The notes under the pieces: generated by a model
The model's input: the letters and a program-made list of their open reading frames with translations, nothing else
Database searches by the model: none
What the model was told of the DNA's origin: nothing
Translations under genes and position numbers: made by a program
Assembly: GCF_016591715.1 (NCBI RefSeq)
Contig: NZ_AP024109.1
Location: 2,294,001-2,358,000, forward strand
Source of the DNA: Mesorhizobium sp. J8
GTDB taxonomy: Bacteria; Pseudomonadota; Alphaproteobacteria; Rhizobiales; Rhizobiaceae
Length of the DNA: 64,000 nucleotides
Direction: 5' to 3'
Part shown: positions 36,256 to 45,369 of the stretch, one piece after another
Position numbering within the stretch: the stretch's first letter is position 1
Layout of the letters: each line of letters starts with the position of its first letter

Positions 36256-36633
36256 CTATTTCGAAGCGGCGATGGCGCAGCCGCCGCTCGCCGTGTTGAG
36301 TCGCCACCTTTTCAGGCCGCCCTGGCAGTTGCGCAACGCGATATCCTCCGCCGCCTTTTGCGACGGTGCGTTGAGCGCCTTGCCGCAGACGACATAGAGG
36401 TCCATCACGCGTGTGTAGAAAGTTGTTGCATAGGCCGAGTGGGCGCTCGCCGCGACATAGGACCTGTAGGCGCTGGTGCATTGGTCCTTCGGATTCATCG
36501 ACAAAGGCGGCGGAAAGCGTTTGTCGCCCACGCTGCCCGCCAAGGACCCACCTGCCTGGGCGATAGGTGCCGAGAGCAACAGAATCGGCACAAACAACGA
36601 GACGATCGACTTGCGGAAATATTCCAAACTCAT
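36256..36633 (-). CDS. Small secreted protein of unknown function
   Basis: 125 residues from ATG 36633. The signal peptide (SIVSLFVPILLLSAPIAQA) is followed by a roughly 95-residue mature domain with four Cys (CTSAYRSYVAA, VVCGKALNAP, LRNCQGG, GGCAIAA), suggesting two disulphides. The pattern of a Cys-x-Ala-Tyr helix and a C-terminal ALRNC/GGC segment recalls small periplasmic DUF4189- or lysozyme-inhibitor-like folds, but no family is firm. It sits between the macrodomain gene and mccA, in the same direction. Confidence 0.6.
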   Translation of the reverse strand: MSLEYFRKSIVSLFVPILLLSAPIAQAGGSLAGSVGDKRFPPPLSMNPKDQCTSAYRSYVAASAHSAYATTFYTRVMDLYVVCGKALNAPSQKAAEDIALRNCQGGLKRWRLNTASGGCAIAASK

Positions 36634-36752
36634 GTCCAGCCCACCCCAATTCCCCAATGCAGGCTGAGCAATACCGAATATCTGTAGTTTCCACCAGCGG
36701 CATCCTGGAGGTTCCAATTTGCCTGTATTGAGAAATCGGTTGGTCCATAAGT

Positions 36753-37283
36753 TCAGCTTTCCGAGATACCAGCAACGACCCGACGGTACACCTCCGCCGT
36801 GTGCTCGTCGAAACAGCAGAAAGTAACAACGTCCGGCGCTGGGTGCTGCCGCAGAAAGTTGCTTACGGTACCGACAGCGATCCCAGTCGCCTGGTCTTTT
36901 GGATAGCCGTAGATGCCGGTCGAGATCGCCGGGAACGCTACCGTCCGGCATTCATGGTCGAGCGCAATTTCGAGCGAGCGCCGGTAGCAGGAGGCGAGCA
37001 GTTCGGCCTCGCCCTTGCCGCCGCCTTGCCAGACCGGACCGACCGTGTGGATGACATAACGCGCCGGCAGCCGGTAGCCTTTGGTCAGCTTGGCATCGCC
37101 GGTCTCGCAGCCATGAAGCATGCGGCATTCGGCAACCAACTCCGGCCCGGCCGCGCGATGGATGGCGCCGTCGACGCCACCGCCGCCCAGCAGCGAGGAA
37201 TTGGCCGCGTTGACGATGGCGTCAACCGCGAGCCTTGTGATGTCGCCGGTGTGGATGCGGATCCTGTCGCCGAGAGCGCTCAT
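36753..37283 (-). CDS. Macrodomain protein, O-acetyl-ADP-ribose deacetylase-like (YmdB type)
   Basis: 176 residues, essentially one macrodomain. [33 protein letters not shown] holds the ADP-ribose-binding Asp/Asn residues and Gly-rich loop, and ISTGIYGYP the second loop; both are complete. Such enzymes hydrolyse O-acetyl-ADP-ribose or remove ADP-ribose from proteins or RNA. The start ATG 37283 has AGGA seven bases upstream; a GTG at 37289 would overlap the mccB stop. It directly follows mccB and so appears to be in the leucine operon, an unexpected place for a signalling or repair enzyme. Confidence 0.85.
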   Translation of the reverse strand: MSALGDRIRIHTGDITRLAVDAIVNAANSSLLGGGGVDGAIHRAAGPELVAECRMLHGCETGDAKLTKGYRLPARYVIHTVGPVWQGGGKGEAELLASCYRRSLEIALDHECRTVAFPAISTGIYGYPKDQATGIAVGTVSNFLRQHPAPDVVTFCCFDEHTAEVYRRVVAGISES

Positions 37284-37285
37284 CG

Positions 37286-38893
37286 TCACATCCTGAACAC
37301 GCCGAACTTCGTCTCCTCGACCTCCGCATTGAGCGCCGCCGAGAGGCTGAGCGCCAGCACGTCGCGGGTCCTGGCCGGATCGATGATGCCATCGTCCCAG
37401 AGCCGCGCCGAGGAATAGAGCGGATGGCCTTCATGCTCGTATTTCATCAGGATCGGCTTCCTGAACTTCGCTTCCTCTTCGGCGCTCCATGCGCCGCCCT
37501 TGCGCTCGATTCCTTCACGCTTGACCATGGCGAGCACCGTCGCCGCCTGCTCGCCGCCCATCACCGAGATGCGCGCGTTCGGCCACATCCACAGGAAGCG
37601 GGGCGAATAGGCGCGGCCACACATGCCGTAATTGCCGGCGCCGAACGAGCCGCCGATGATCACCGTGAGCTTCGGCACCTTCGCCGTGGCGACCGCCATC
37701 ACCAGCTTGGCGCCGTCCTTTGCTATGCCGCCGGCCTCGTATTTACGGCCCACCATGAAGCCGGTGATGTTCTGCAGGAAGACCAGCGGAATGCCGCGCT
37801 GGCAGCAGAGCTCGATGAAATGCGCGCCCTTCAGCGCGCTTTCAGAGAAGAGCACGCCGTTGTTGCCGAGAACGCCGATCGGCATGCCGTGCAGATGCGC
37901 GAAGCCGGTGACCAACGTCGTGCCGTAATTCTGCTTGAACTCGTCGAACTCCGAGCCGTCGACGAGACGCGCGATCACCTCGCGCACGTCATAGGGCTGG
38001 CGCAAATCCGTCGGCACGACGCCGTAGAGTTCCCGCGGATCGTAAAGCGGTTGAATCGGCTTCCGCAGATTCAGGCTTACGGCCTTGTTTCGATTGAGGT
38101 TTCTGATGATACGCCGGCAAATCGCCAGAGCATGCTCGTCGTCCATGGCGTAGTGGTCGGCGACGCCGGAAAGCCTGGTATGGACATCGGCGCCGCCGAG
38201 TTCCTCGGCGCTGACATCCTCGCCGGTCGCCGCCTTCACCAGCGGCGGGCCGCCGAGAAAGATGGTAGCCTGGTTGCGCACCATGATCGTCTCGTCCGAC
38301 ATCGCCGGCACATAGGCGCCGCCCGCCGTGCAAGAGCCCATCACGCAGGCGATCTGCGGGATGCCCGCCGCCGACATGTTGGCCTGGTTGTAGAAGATTC
38401 GGCCGAAATGCTCTCGGTCCGGGAAAACCTCGTCCTGGTTCGGCAGATTGGCGCCGCCGCTGTCGACCAGGTAGATGCAGGGCAAATTGTTCTGGAGCGC
38501 GATCTCCTGCGCCCTGAGATGCTTCTTCACCGTCAGCGGATAATAGGTGCCGCCCTTCACCGTCGCGTCGTTGACGACGACCATCACCTCGGTGCCCTCG
38601 ACGCGGCCGACGCCGGTTATGATGCCGGCCGCTGGAATGTCCTCGCCATACATCGACCACGCAGCGAACTGGCCGACCTCGAGGAAGGGCGAGCCGGCGT
38701 CGAGCAACTGCGCCAGCCGCTCGCGCGGCAGGAGCTTGCCGCGTGAGACGTGACGTTCGCGCGCCTCGTCGGAGCCGCCGCGCTCGACGCTTGCCGCCTT
38801 CTCGGCGATGTCGGCGACCAGCGCCCGCATGCGCTCCGCATTGGCGCGGAAGGTGTCGGAGGAGGGGGAGATCTGGGTTTGCAGTGTGGCCAT
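37286..38893 (-). CDS. mccB: Methylcrotonyl-CoA carboxylase, carboxyltransferase (beta) subunit
   Basis: 535 residues, the normal length. Both crotonase-fold halves are visible: the N-terminal half with [22 protein letters not shown] and [17 protein letters not shown], and the C-terminal half with [21 protein letters not shown] and [16 protein letters not shown], the oxyanion-hole and biotin-binding segments. The [21 protein letters not shown] region is typical of MccB rather than PccB. It transfers the carboxyl group from biotin to 3-methylcrotonyl-CoA. It lies 9 bases downstream of the DUF1444 gene. Confidence 0.92.
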   Translation of the reverse strand: MATLQTQISPSSDTFRANAERMRALVADIAEKAASVERGGSDEARERHVSRGKLLPRERLAQLLDAGSPFLEVGQFAAWSMYGEDIPAAGIITGVGRVEGTEVMVVVNDATVKGGTYYPLTVKKHLRAQEIALQNNLPCIYLVDSGGANLPNQDEVFPDREHFGRIFYNQANMSAAGIPQIACVMGSCTAGGAYVPAMSDETIMVRNQATIFLGGPPLVKAATGEDVSAEELGGADVHTRLSGVADHYAMDDEHALAICRRIIRNLNRNKAVSLNLRKPIQPLYDPRELYGVVPTDLRQPYDVREVIARLVDGSEFDEFKQNYGTTLVTGFAHLHGMPIGVLGNNGVLFSESALKGAHFIELCCQRGIPLVFLQNITGFMVGRKYEAGGIAKDGAKLVMAVATAKVPKLTVIIGGSFGAGNYGMCGRAYSPRFLWMWPNARISVMGGEQAATVLAMVKREGIERKGGAWSAEEEAKFRKPILMKYEHEGHPLYSSARLWDDGIIDPARTRDVLALSLSAALNAEVEETKFGVFRM

Positions 38894-38902
38894 GGTCGGT
38901 TC

Positions 38903-39802
38903 CTATTGCTCGGTCACGACTTGCAATGTGCCGTCTCGCCGCTCGAAGACATATTCAGACAGAAGGTCAGGCTCATCTTGAAAAACCTTCGTGATCAAGG
39001 TGTGGGCTATCCGAATCGCGTTGGGCAGACGCTTGTCGAAGACAAAAACGGCGTCGCGCCGTGGAATAGCTATGAACACTCCATTGGGAAACTGAGGCTC
39101 AAGCAGAGCCCAGAATTTGTCGGTCAGCAGAAGGGCGGGCGAGATGGCCTCATCACCTTCCACGGTGAAGATGGATATGCCTTCGCGAATTTTTTCTTGC
39201 TTGACCTGCGGAATCTGCTTGTCGATGTTTTCCAGGGCAAGCTGACGAAGCTGTGCCAAGGAACGGCCTCCGACCTCGGAAATCGGCATGCTGGCAAGCG
39301 ATTCCTCTGCATCGATCTGGTAGAGGATCACGACATCGCCAGCGAGATTCTCGTAGACAGGACCTTTGCCGGGCGTTGCGTCGCCTTGGAAGCCGTCTAG
39401 GTGCTCGCGGGGTCGAATATTCGCAATTAAGCGGTCGGCTTCGAAACCACCTTCGGTATCGGTTAGGACAAGAACGTTCAAGAAACGCTGGATCTCGGCA
39501 TCGGCTTCATCGGCGGGCAGTTCGCGAAGGCGACCAAGGAGGTTGGTGACGTCCACTTGAAGATTCTGGTCCTTACCCGGGCGCACTGTCGTCACGCTGA
39601 GCCGAGCCGGATCTGCGGGATCAGGAGTAGCCTCCTTGACGCGGCTGTCTTCCTTGAGTCTCGAGATGACTTCAGCCCGCAGCGCCGCGGCATCCTTGAA
39701 CCCCGGCGCGTCAGAATGCGCCATCGCTACAAATCCGGACAGTGACATAGACGTGACAACAGCCCGTGCTATTGCCCTGAGATGTTTTGGCGGCCTTGGC
39801 AT
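38903..39802 (-). CDS. Secreted DUF1444 family protein
   Basis: 299 residues. The N-terminus (RAIARAVVTSMSLSGFVAMAHS) looks like an export signal, unlike most DUF1444 proteins of Firmicutes, which are cytoplasmic. The domain follows: FKDAAALRAEVISRLKED, LLGRLRELPADEADAEIQRFL, YQIDAEESLASMPISEVGG and PNGVFIAIPRRDAVFVFDK are DUF1444-like. Function unknown. It is wedged between ivd (12-base gap) and mccB (9-base gap) with base composition visibly less GC-rich than both, which suggests later insertion into the operon. Confidence 0.75.
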   Translation of the reverse strand: MPRPPKHLRAIARAVVTSMSLSGFVAMAHSDAPGFKDAAALRAEVISRLKEDSRVKEATPDPADPARLSVTTVRPGKDQNLQVDVTNLLGRLRELPADEADAEIQRFLNVLVLTDTEGGFEADRLIANIRPREHLDGFQGDATPGKGPVYENLAGDVVILYQIDAEESLASMPISEVGGRSLAQLRQLALENIDKQIPQVKQEKIREGISIFTVEGDEAISPALLLTDKFWALLEPQFPNGVFIAIPRRDAVFVFDKRLPNAIRIAHTLITKVFQDEPDLLSEYVFERRDGTLQVVTEQ

Positions 39803-39814
39803 TTTTAACGTAGC

Positions 39815-40978
39815 TCACACCCCCTCCGCCATGATCTCGCGGCCGATCAGCCAGCGGCGGATCTCGCTGGTGCCGGCGCCGATCTCGTAGAGCTTGGCGT
39901 CGCGCAGCAGCCGTCCCGCCGGGTAATCGTTGATATAGCCATTGCCGCCGAGAAGCTGAATGGCGTCGAGCGCCATCTGCGTCGCCTTCTCGGCGGCGAA
40001 GAGCACGCAGCCGGCGGCGTCCTTGCGCGTGGTCTCGCCGCGGTCGCAGGCGGCCGCCACCGCATAGACGTAAGCCCGCGCTGCGTTCATCGTCGAATAC
40101 ATGTCGGCGAGCTTGCCCTGCACCAGCTGGAACGTGCCGATCGGCTGCCCGAACTGCTTGCGCTCGTGCACGTAAGGGACAGTGACGTCGAGACAGGCCG
40201 CCATCAGGCCGATCGGTCCGCCGGAAAGCACCGCCCGCTCATAGTCGAGACCCGACATCAGCACCTCGACGCCGCGCCCTTCCTGATGCAGCACGTTCTC
40301 GAACGACACCTCGACATTTTCGAAGACGAGTTCGCCGGTGTTGGAGCCGCGCATGCCGAGCTTGTCGAGCTTCTGCGCCACCGAAAAGCCGGCCATCGTC
40401 TTTTCGACGATGAAGGCGGTGATGCCGCGTGAGTGACGCTCCGGATCGGTCTTGGCGTAGACCACCATCGTTCCGGCATCGGGGCCGTTGGTGATCCACA
40501 TTTTCGAGCCGTTGAGCACGTAGCGGTCGTTGCGCTTTTCGGCGCGCAGCCGGAGCGACACCACGTCCGAGCCGGCGCCGGGTTCCGACATCGCCAGTGC
40601 GCCAACCGTTTCGCCCGAGCAAAGGGCAGGCAGGTACTTTTCCTTCTGCGCCGGCGTCGCCCAGCGGTTGATCTGGTTGACGCAGAGATTGGAATGCGCG
40701 CCATAGGAGAGACCGATCGAAGCGGAAGCGCGCGAAATCTCCTCCATCGCCACGACATGCGCGAGATACCCCATGCCGCTGCCGCCGAAATCTGGATCGG
40801 CGGTGATGCCGAGCAGGCCGAGCGCGCCGAGCTCGGCCCATAGATGCGCGGGAAACTCGTTGGAGCGGTCGATCTCGGCCGCGATCGGCGCGATCCTGTC
40901 CTGGGCGAAGCGCCGCACCGTATCGCGCAGCGCCTCGATATCCGGATCAAGTCCGAAGCTGAGCGTGTTCGTGTACAT
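39815..40978 (-). CDS. ivd: Isovaleryl-CoA dehydrogenase
   Basis: 387 residues from ATG 40978 ([19 protein letters not shown]), the usual family start. Acyl-CoA dehydrogenase plan: N-terminal helices, the FAD-contacting [19 protein letters not shown] and [10 protein letters not shown] segments, and the C-terminal helices ending [35 protein letters not shown]. The catalytic Glu of isovaleryl-CoA dehydrogenases sits in the [12 protein letters not shown] helix, present here as GLDYER, which separates it from other acyl-CoA dehydrogenases. It oxidises isovaleryl-CoA to 3-methylcrotonyl-CoA, the substrate of MccAB encoded next. Confidence 0.92.
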   Translation of the reverse strand: MYTNTLSFGLDPDIEALRDTVRRFAQDRIAPIAAEIDRSNEFPAHLWAELGALGLLGITADPDFGGSGMGYLAHVVAMEEISRASASIGLSYGAHSNLCVNQINRWATPAQKEKYLPALCSGETVGALAMSEPGAGSDVVSLRLRAEKRNDRYVLNGSKMWITNGPDAGTMVVYAKTDPERHSRGITAFIVEKTMAGFSVAQKLDKLGMRGSNTGELVFENVEVSFENVLHQEGRGVEVLMSGLDYERAVLSGGPIGLMAACLDVTVPYVHERKQFGQPIGTFQLVQGKLADMYSTMNAARAYVYAVAAACDRGETTRKDAAGCVLFAAEKATQMALDAIQLLGGNGYINDYPAGRLLRDAKLYEIGAGTSEIRRWLIGREIMAEGV

Positions 40979-41027
40979 GCCGTTCCTCCCTGCGCACGCC
41001 CCGGTCTTCGCGGGAATCATGCCTTAA

Positions 41028-41675
41028 TCAGAGTGCCACGGCGTCCCCGGCGCGCCCGGAAGGGCGCGCGGTGCCATGGCTGATTGTCGCGCCGACCAGG
41101 CGCATTGTCATCGAAAGATATGATGCCGTGACTTCGGTGATCGACAGCCGATCGCCCGGCCGGAACCAGACGATGACGCCGGTCATCATCTGGATCAGCG
41201 CCATGGCGGTCAGGCCTGTATCGTCGATCTCGAAAACGCCGGCCTCGGCGCCGTCGCGCAGGATCTTGCGCAGTTCCTTTTCGTAAGCCGTGCGCATCTT
41301 GAGGATCTGCGTCAGCCTTTCATGCGAGAGGCTGCGCAATTCCATGTTGGAGACATGGGTGGCGTGACGTCGCTCGATATGGAAGGCGATATGGTTTTCG
41401 ACATAGGCGGCGAGCTGGCTCACCGGATCGGCGTTGGCCGGCCGCGCCGCGTTCCAGGCCTCGATCAGGCCTTCCATATGCTCCCGCATCAGCGTGAACA
41501 GCAGATCCTCCTTGGTTGGAAAATAGCGGTAGAGCGCGGCCGCTTGCACGCCGACCTCCGCCGCCAGTTGCCGCATCGACATCGCCTCGTAACCTAGCCG
41601 CGCGATCAGGCTGACTGCCGCTTCGCGGACGGCCGCCTCGGTCTTTTCCCCATCGGAACCTGTAGTGCGCGCCAT
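41028..41675 (-). CDS. TetR-family regulator, probably of the leucine-catabolism genes
   Basis: 215 residues from ATG 41675 (GGAGGCAAGC upstream); an in-frame ATG at 41693 is less likely. The N-terminal helix-turn-helix is LGYEAMSMRQLAAEVGVQAAALYRYFPTKEDLL; the C-terminal ligand domain (about 75-200) resembles TetR_C regulators of acyl-CoA metabolism. It lies 49 bases upstream of ivd in the same direction, so it may be first gene of the operon and autoregulate via the GAACGTTC palindrome in front of it. The likely ligand is an acyl-CoA of the pathway, by analogy. Confidence 0.82.
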   Translation of the reverse strand: MARTTGSDGEKTEAAVREAAVSLIARLGYEAMSMRQLAAEVGVQAAALYRYFPTKEDLLFTLMREHMEGLIEAWNAARPANADPVSQLAAYVENHIAFHIERRHATHVSNMELRSLSHERLTQILKMRTAYEKELRKILRDGAEAGVFEIDDTGLTAMALIQMMTGVIVWFRPGDRLSITEVTASYLSMTMRLVGATISHGTARPSGRAGDAVAL

Positions 41676-41694
41676 GCTTGCCTCCGGCGGCATT

Positions 41695-41718
41695 AATAAA
41701 ACGAACGTTCAATTAATT
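41695..41718. promoter_or_regulatory. Candidate TetR operator
   Basis: GAACGTTC at 41703-41710 is a perfect 8-base palindrome within the AT-rich AATAAAACGAACGTTCAATT stretch, 28 bases upstream of the TetR start. Palindromes with A-rich flanks and a central ACGT are common operators for TetR-type regulators of acyl-CoA metabolism. Binding is inferred from position only. Confidence 0.5.
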
Positions 41719-41770
41719 CAAGATGCGTCATGCACTTGCCCCCGCTAGGGTTGGCAGGGCGAGATGAGGC

Positions 41771-41874
41771 TAGAGCATGATTCCGAAAAATGGGAACCGA
41801 TTTTCGGAGAAAGATCATGCTCCAACAAAGAGTTAGATCGTGAGGGCGATTCAATGAAACGCCATCACGATCTA
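41771..41874. repeat. Palindromic intergenic repeat, family A copy 3
   Basis: Closest to the copy at 1165-1268: the same outer GAGCATGA/TCATGCTC stem, inner CCGAAAA/TTTTCGG stem and second hairpin GATCGTGAGGGCGATTCA / ATGAAACGCCATCACGATC, with only scattered differences. Its last bases (CTA at 41872-41874) supply the TAG stop of the acylphosphatase gene on the minus strand. Confidence 0.88.
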
Positions 41875-42153
41875 GACGATGATCCTGAAATCCACGGGCG
41901 CGTCGTCGGCCGCTTCTTCGGTCTCGACCTTCGAGACAAGCGCGCCCCGCGGCCGTTGCCACAGGCGTTCGATCATTGCCGTGACGGCGCCATCGGCGCC
42001 GGCAATCAGCGCGGTGACCGAGCCGTCGCGCTCATTGCGCACCCAACCAGTCAGACCGAGACGCATGGCTTCGCCGCGTGTCCAGACGCGATAGCTTACA
42101 CCTTGCACCGTACCGGAAACACGCGCCCGAACGGCTCTTTGCTCGCCTTGCAT
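41872..42153 (-). CDS. acyP: Acylphosphatase
   Basis: 93 residues from ATG 42153 (GGAAGA just upstream; a GTG at 42174 is also in frame). The ferredoxin-like acylphosphatase fold shows [17 protein letters not shown], whose Arg of VQGVSYR is the phosphate-binding residue, and [14 protein letters not shown] with the catalytic Asn. It hydrolyses acyl phosphates such as acetyl or carbamoyl phosphate. Its stop codon lies within repeat A3, so the C-terminal residues may have been set by insertion of that element. Confidence 0.9.
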   Translation of the reverse strand: MQGEQRAVRARVSGTVQGVSYRVWTRGEAMRLGLTGWVRNERDGSVTALIAGADGAVTAMIERLWQRPRGALVSKVETEEAADDAPVDFRIIV

Positions 42154-42220
42154 TGCCTGTCTTCCGCGTTGCACTCGGCGGAATCTGGCACAGCAAAGGG
42201 CAAAGGCAACAGGGGTTCGT

Positions 42221-43333
42221 TCAGTTCCCCCGCGCCGCCGCCAAAGCGCCCGGCAGTTCCTCGGCGAAGATATCGAGCTCGTGGTCTAGGCCGACGCTCA
42301 CCCTTATGCAGCGGTCGAGCCGTGGCGCCATCGGCTTGCGGATGAACAAATCGCGCGACAAGAGGTTCTGCATCACTTTCAGCGCGAAGGCGCCGTCACG
42401 GCCGCAGTCGATGGTGACGAAATTGGTCGCCGACGGCAATGGATTGAGGTCGTTCTGCCTGGCGATGGCTGAGATGCGCTCGCGGCCTGCCGCGACCCGC
42501 GCCACTACCGAGCGCAAATAGTCCTGGTCGGCAAGCGCCTCGAGGCCGGCGATCTGCGCCATGCGGCTGACGCCGTAATGATTGCGGATCTTCTCGAAAT
42601 CGCGGATCACCTCCGCCTCCGCGACCGCATAGCCGCAGCGTATGCCGGCCAGTCCGTAAGCCTTGGAGAAGGTGCGCATGCGGATGAGGTTCGGCCGCGA
42701 GACATCGATCGCCGGAAGAGCCGAGGCCGGTCCCAATTCGCCATAAGCCTCGTCGAGCACCAGCATGGTGGTTTCCGGCAGCGCCTCGATGAAGCGGACG
42801 ACATCCGGCGCCTCCCACCAGCTTCCCATCGGATTGTCGGGGTTGGAGAGATAGACCAGCGGGGCCTTTTCACCGACGACCTTGGCGAGGAGTCCATCCA
42901 GGTCCTCCTTGTCGTTGGCATAGGGCACGGTCACCAGTCGGCCGCCGACGCCGGCGATGTGGAAATTGAAGGTTGGGTAGGCGCCGAGCGAGGTCACGAC
43001 CGCGTCGCCCGGGGCGACATACATGCGCGCCACCAGGCCGAGCAGGCCGTCAATGCCTTCGCCGACGACCACGTTTTCGACGGCCACGCCGTGATGAGCG
43101 GCCGCCGCCACCTTCAGCTCGTAATTGTCGGGATCGCAATACATCCACTGGTCGCGCGCGACGCTCTCCATCCGCGCGATGACGCGTGGCGAAGGCCCGA
43201 AACTGCTTTCATTGGCGCCGATGCGGGCGCGGAAAGGGCGCCCGCGCTCGCGCTCCTGCGCCTCCGGCCCGACGAACGGCACCGTGGTGGGAAGCGCGCC
43301 GATGATCGGCGTGAGGGAGGGGCGACGAAGCAT
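42221..43333 (-). CDS. HisC-like class I/II pyridoxal-phosphate aminotransferase
   Basis: 370 residues. PLP-binding features include [10 protein letters not shown] (substrate-end segment), [32 protein letters not shown] (Asn stacking), [10 protein letters not shown] (Asp) and [20 protein letters not shown] with the Schiff-base Lys. This order is that of histidinol-phosphate aminotransferase and close relatives; without his genes nearby it may serve aromatic or other amino acids, as many rhizobial paralogues do. It diverges from the TPR-sulfotransferase gene. Confidence 0.87.
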   Translation of the reverse strand: MLRRPSLTPIIGALPTTVPFVGPEAQERERGRPFRARIGANESSFGPSPRVIARMESVARDQWMYCDPDNYELKVAAAAHHGVAVENVVVGEGIDGLLGLVARMYVAPGDAVVTSLGAYPTFNFHIAGVGGRLVTVPYANDKEDLDGLLAKVVGEKAPLVYLSNPDNPMGSWWEAPDVVRFIEALPETTMLVLDEAYGELGPASALPAIDVSRPNLIRMRTFSKAYGLAGIRCGYAVAEAEVIRDFEKIRNHYGVSRMAQIAGLEALADQDYLRSVVARVAAGRERISAIARQNDLNPLPSATNFVTIDCGRDGAFALKVMQNLLSRDLFIRKPMAPRLDRCIRVSVGLDHELDIFAEELPGALAAARGN

Positions 43334-43512
43334 GGCACAGGCTCGCGTGAAGGGGCATTCTTGCTAGCGTGACAGATAAGTGGGCGCAAGCTGGATTGAA
43401 GCCGCTCCGCGTTCTTGCCGACGCGGACGAGTCGAGCAAAGGGACGTTGCAAGCAGACTTCGCGCGTCGAGGTTGGACTGGATTCCGCCGGGGCTTTTTG
43501 CTAGCAGACGCC

Positions 43513-45192
43513 ATGAACAATCGTCTACCGCCTGCCTGGTCCAAACATCTAAAATCCGGCGCTGCGCCGAAACCCAGATGGCCCCAGCCAAGTCCGCCAC
43601 AGCCAGGTCCCTGGAAGACAAATTCGTTCGCACGCGCGCCGGCCGACGACGCGTTGCTGAAGAAAGCCTATGAGCATCAGCAAGCCAAGCGGCTTGATGA
43701 AGCTCAGGACCTGTGTTTGGAGGTGCTGGCGCGAACGCCAAACCATCCGCTGGCTCTCTATATCATGGGTACGGTTTGTCTGGGCTATGACGACGAGGCG
43801 GCTCTTCGCTATTTCGCGCGTGCGGTCGCCGAGGATCCTGGAAATCCGTATTACCATCTCAGCTTTGGCGAGGCCTATGCGAAGCTGAGCGAATTCTCGG
43901 CCGCCATCAAACACATACGGTATGCCCTAGAAATACAGCCCGATCTTGTGGAGGCGCTGTGCGCCCTGGGGCGTGTTTATACCCAGTTCGACAAACCCGA
44001 CTTGGCATTGCCACTCTATGAGAAGGCGCTGAAGATCAACCGTGACCATTCCAAGGCGCGGACCGGAATGGCTGCTACGCTCACTGGTCTTGGGCGTATG
44101 GACGAAGCCGGCGCCTATCTCAAGGAGGCGATCGAACGACGCGTCGACGCCCCGGCTGCCTACTACGAGCTCGTGCAGAGCCGGAAGTTTACCGAAGAGC
44201 CTCCGGAACTCCAGTCGATCCTTCGCGAACTCGGCAGTCCGGGGCTTAACGCGGAGGCCGTGCAGAGCCTCCACTACGCCGCCGGCAAAGTGCAGAACGA
44301 TCTCAAGCGCTACACGGAAGCATTCGATCACTTCAACAAGGCCAAGCAGGCCGCCGGCTACCGGTTCGATATCGATCAGTATCGTCGGTTCGTGGACTCG
44401 ATGATTGAGCTCTTCACGCCCGGTCTGTTTGCTGCCGCATCCGGCTTTGGCAATCCTTCCGACCTCCCTGTGTTCGTCGTTGGCATGCCCCGCTCCGGAA
44501 CGACGCTGACGGAACAGATCCTGGCCAGTCATCCCGGGGTTCACGGCGCGGGAGAACTTGAAAAACTAAGACGGGTGGCAAACGCAATCGGCCTCAAATC
44601 GTCGGCTGAAGATCTGAGCAAGCCCGTCAATTCCCTTACACCGGAACTGACCAGGACGCTGGCCGAAGAGCATTTGTCCTACCTCAGGGAGCGGGCGTCT
44701 GCCGCGCTCCGAATCGTCGACAAGCAGCCGCATAATTTTGAGCTGATCGGCCTTATCGCCTTGCTCTTTCCCAATGCGCGCATCATTCACTGCCGCCGCG
44801 ATGCCATCGACAATTGCGTGTCATGCTATGTCCTGCCCTTCAGCCCGGCACACAGCTACAATTCGGACCTACGGGCACTCGGCCTGTACTACCGGGAATA
44901 TGATCGCTTGATGCGTCACTGGAACGAGGTTTTCCCAGGCCGTATCTTTGAAAATCGCTATGAGACACTCGTCGAGGATCAAGAGGCACAGTCGCGCCGG
45001 CTCATCGGTCATCTCGACCTGCCCTGGGACGACGCATGCCTGCGCTTCTTCGATAGGGAAGGGGCGGTCACCACGCCCAGCCGCTGGCAGGTTCGTCAGC
45101 CGATCTACAAATCGTCCGTGAAGCGCTGGAAGAATTACGAAAGCGAGATCCAGCCTTTGATCGAGGCCTTGGGCGATCTCGCTGACATTTGA
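43513..45192 (+). CDS. TPR-repeat sulfotransferase-family protein
   Basis: 559 residues from ATG 43513 (frame open to 43369, but that part is unlike the family). The N-terminal third is a TPR array (about 55-250) with repeat-like units such as AFDHFNKAKQAAGY. The C-terminal half is a PAPS-type sulfotransferase fold: the 5'-phosphosulfate loop VVGMPRSGTTLTEQILASHP (about 320-340), RIVDKQPHNFELIGLI and the DAIDNCVSCYVLPF 3'-phosphate segment. Such fusions probably sulfate or modify a surface or secreted molecule; acceptor unknown. Codon use looks less GC-biased than in its neighbours. Confidence 0.85.
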   Translation: MNNRLPPAWSKHLKSGAAPKPRWPQPSPPQPGPWKTNSFARAPADDALLKKAYEHQQAKRLDEAQDLCLEVLARTPNHPLALYIMGTVCLGYDDEAALRYFARAVAEDPGNPYYHLSFGEAYAKLSEFSAAIKHIRYALEIQPDLVEALCALGRVYTQFDKPDLALPLYEKALKINRDHSKARTGMAATLTGLGRMDEAGAYLKEAIERRVDAPAAYYELVQSRKFTEEPPELQSILRELGSPGLNAEAVQSLHYAAGKVQNDLKRYTEAFDHFNKAKQAAGYRFDIDQYRRFVDSMIELFTPGLFAAASGFGNPSDLPVFVVGMPRSGTTLTEQILASHPGVHGAGELEKLRRVANAIGLKSSAEDLSKPVNSLTPELTRTLAEEHLSYLRERASAALRIVDKQPHNFELIGLIALLFPNARIIHCRRDAIDNCVSCYVLPFSPAHSYNSDLRALGLYYREYDRLMRHWNEVFPGRIFENRYETLVEDQEAQSRRLIGHLDLPWDDACLRFFDREGAVTTPSRWQVRQPIYKSSVKRWKNYESEIQPLIEALGDLADI

Positions 45193-45311
45193 CTTGGATC
45201 ACGGGCAGGCGGGGCGCCATCTCGCCGGAATTTAAAGCTTTCCACCACGCTGTGCCCCATTGCGGCTTCCACCACAAGCCACGCAGCGGTTTTGGGACAT
45301 CCATCAAGCAG

Positions 45312-45342
45312 AAAAGAAAACCCGGCGGTTGCCCGCCGGGTT
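45312..45342 (-). terminator. Rho-independent terminator of the first porin gene
   Basis: On the minus strand AACCCGGCGG pairs with CCGCCGGGTT over a 4-base loop, followed by TTCTTTTC. It lies about 28 bases past the porin stop. The same hairpin could also serve the rightward TPR-sulfotransferase gene, since the two genes converge. Confidence 0.82.
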
Positions 45343-45369
45343 CTCCTGTCTCCCCAGAAATATCTGGCC

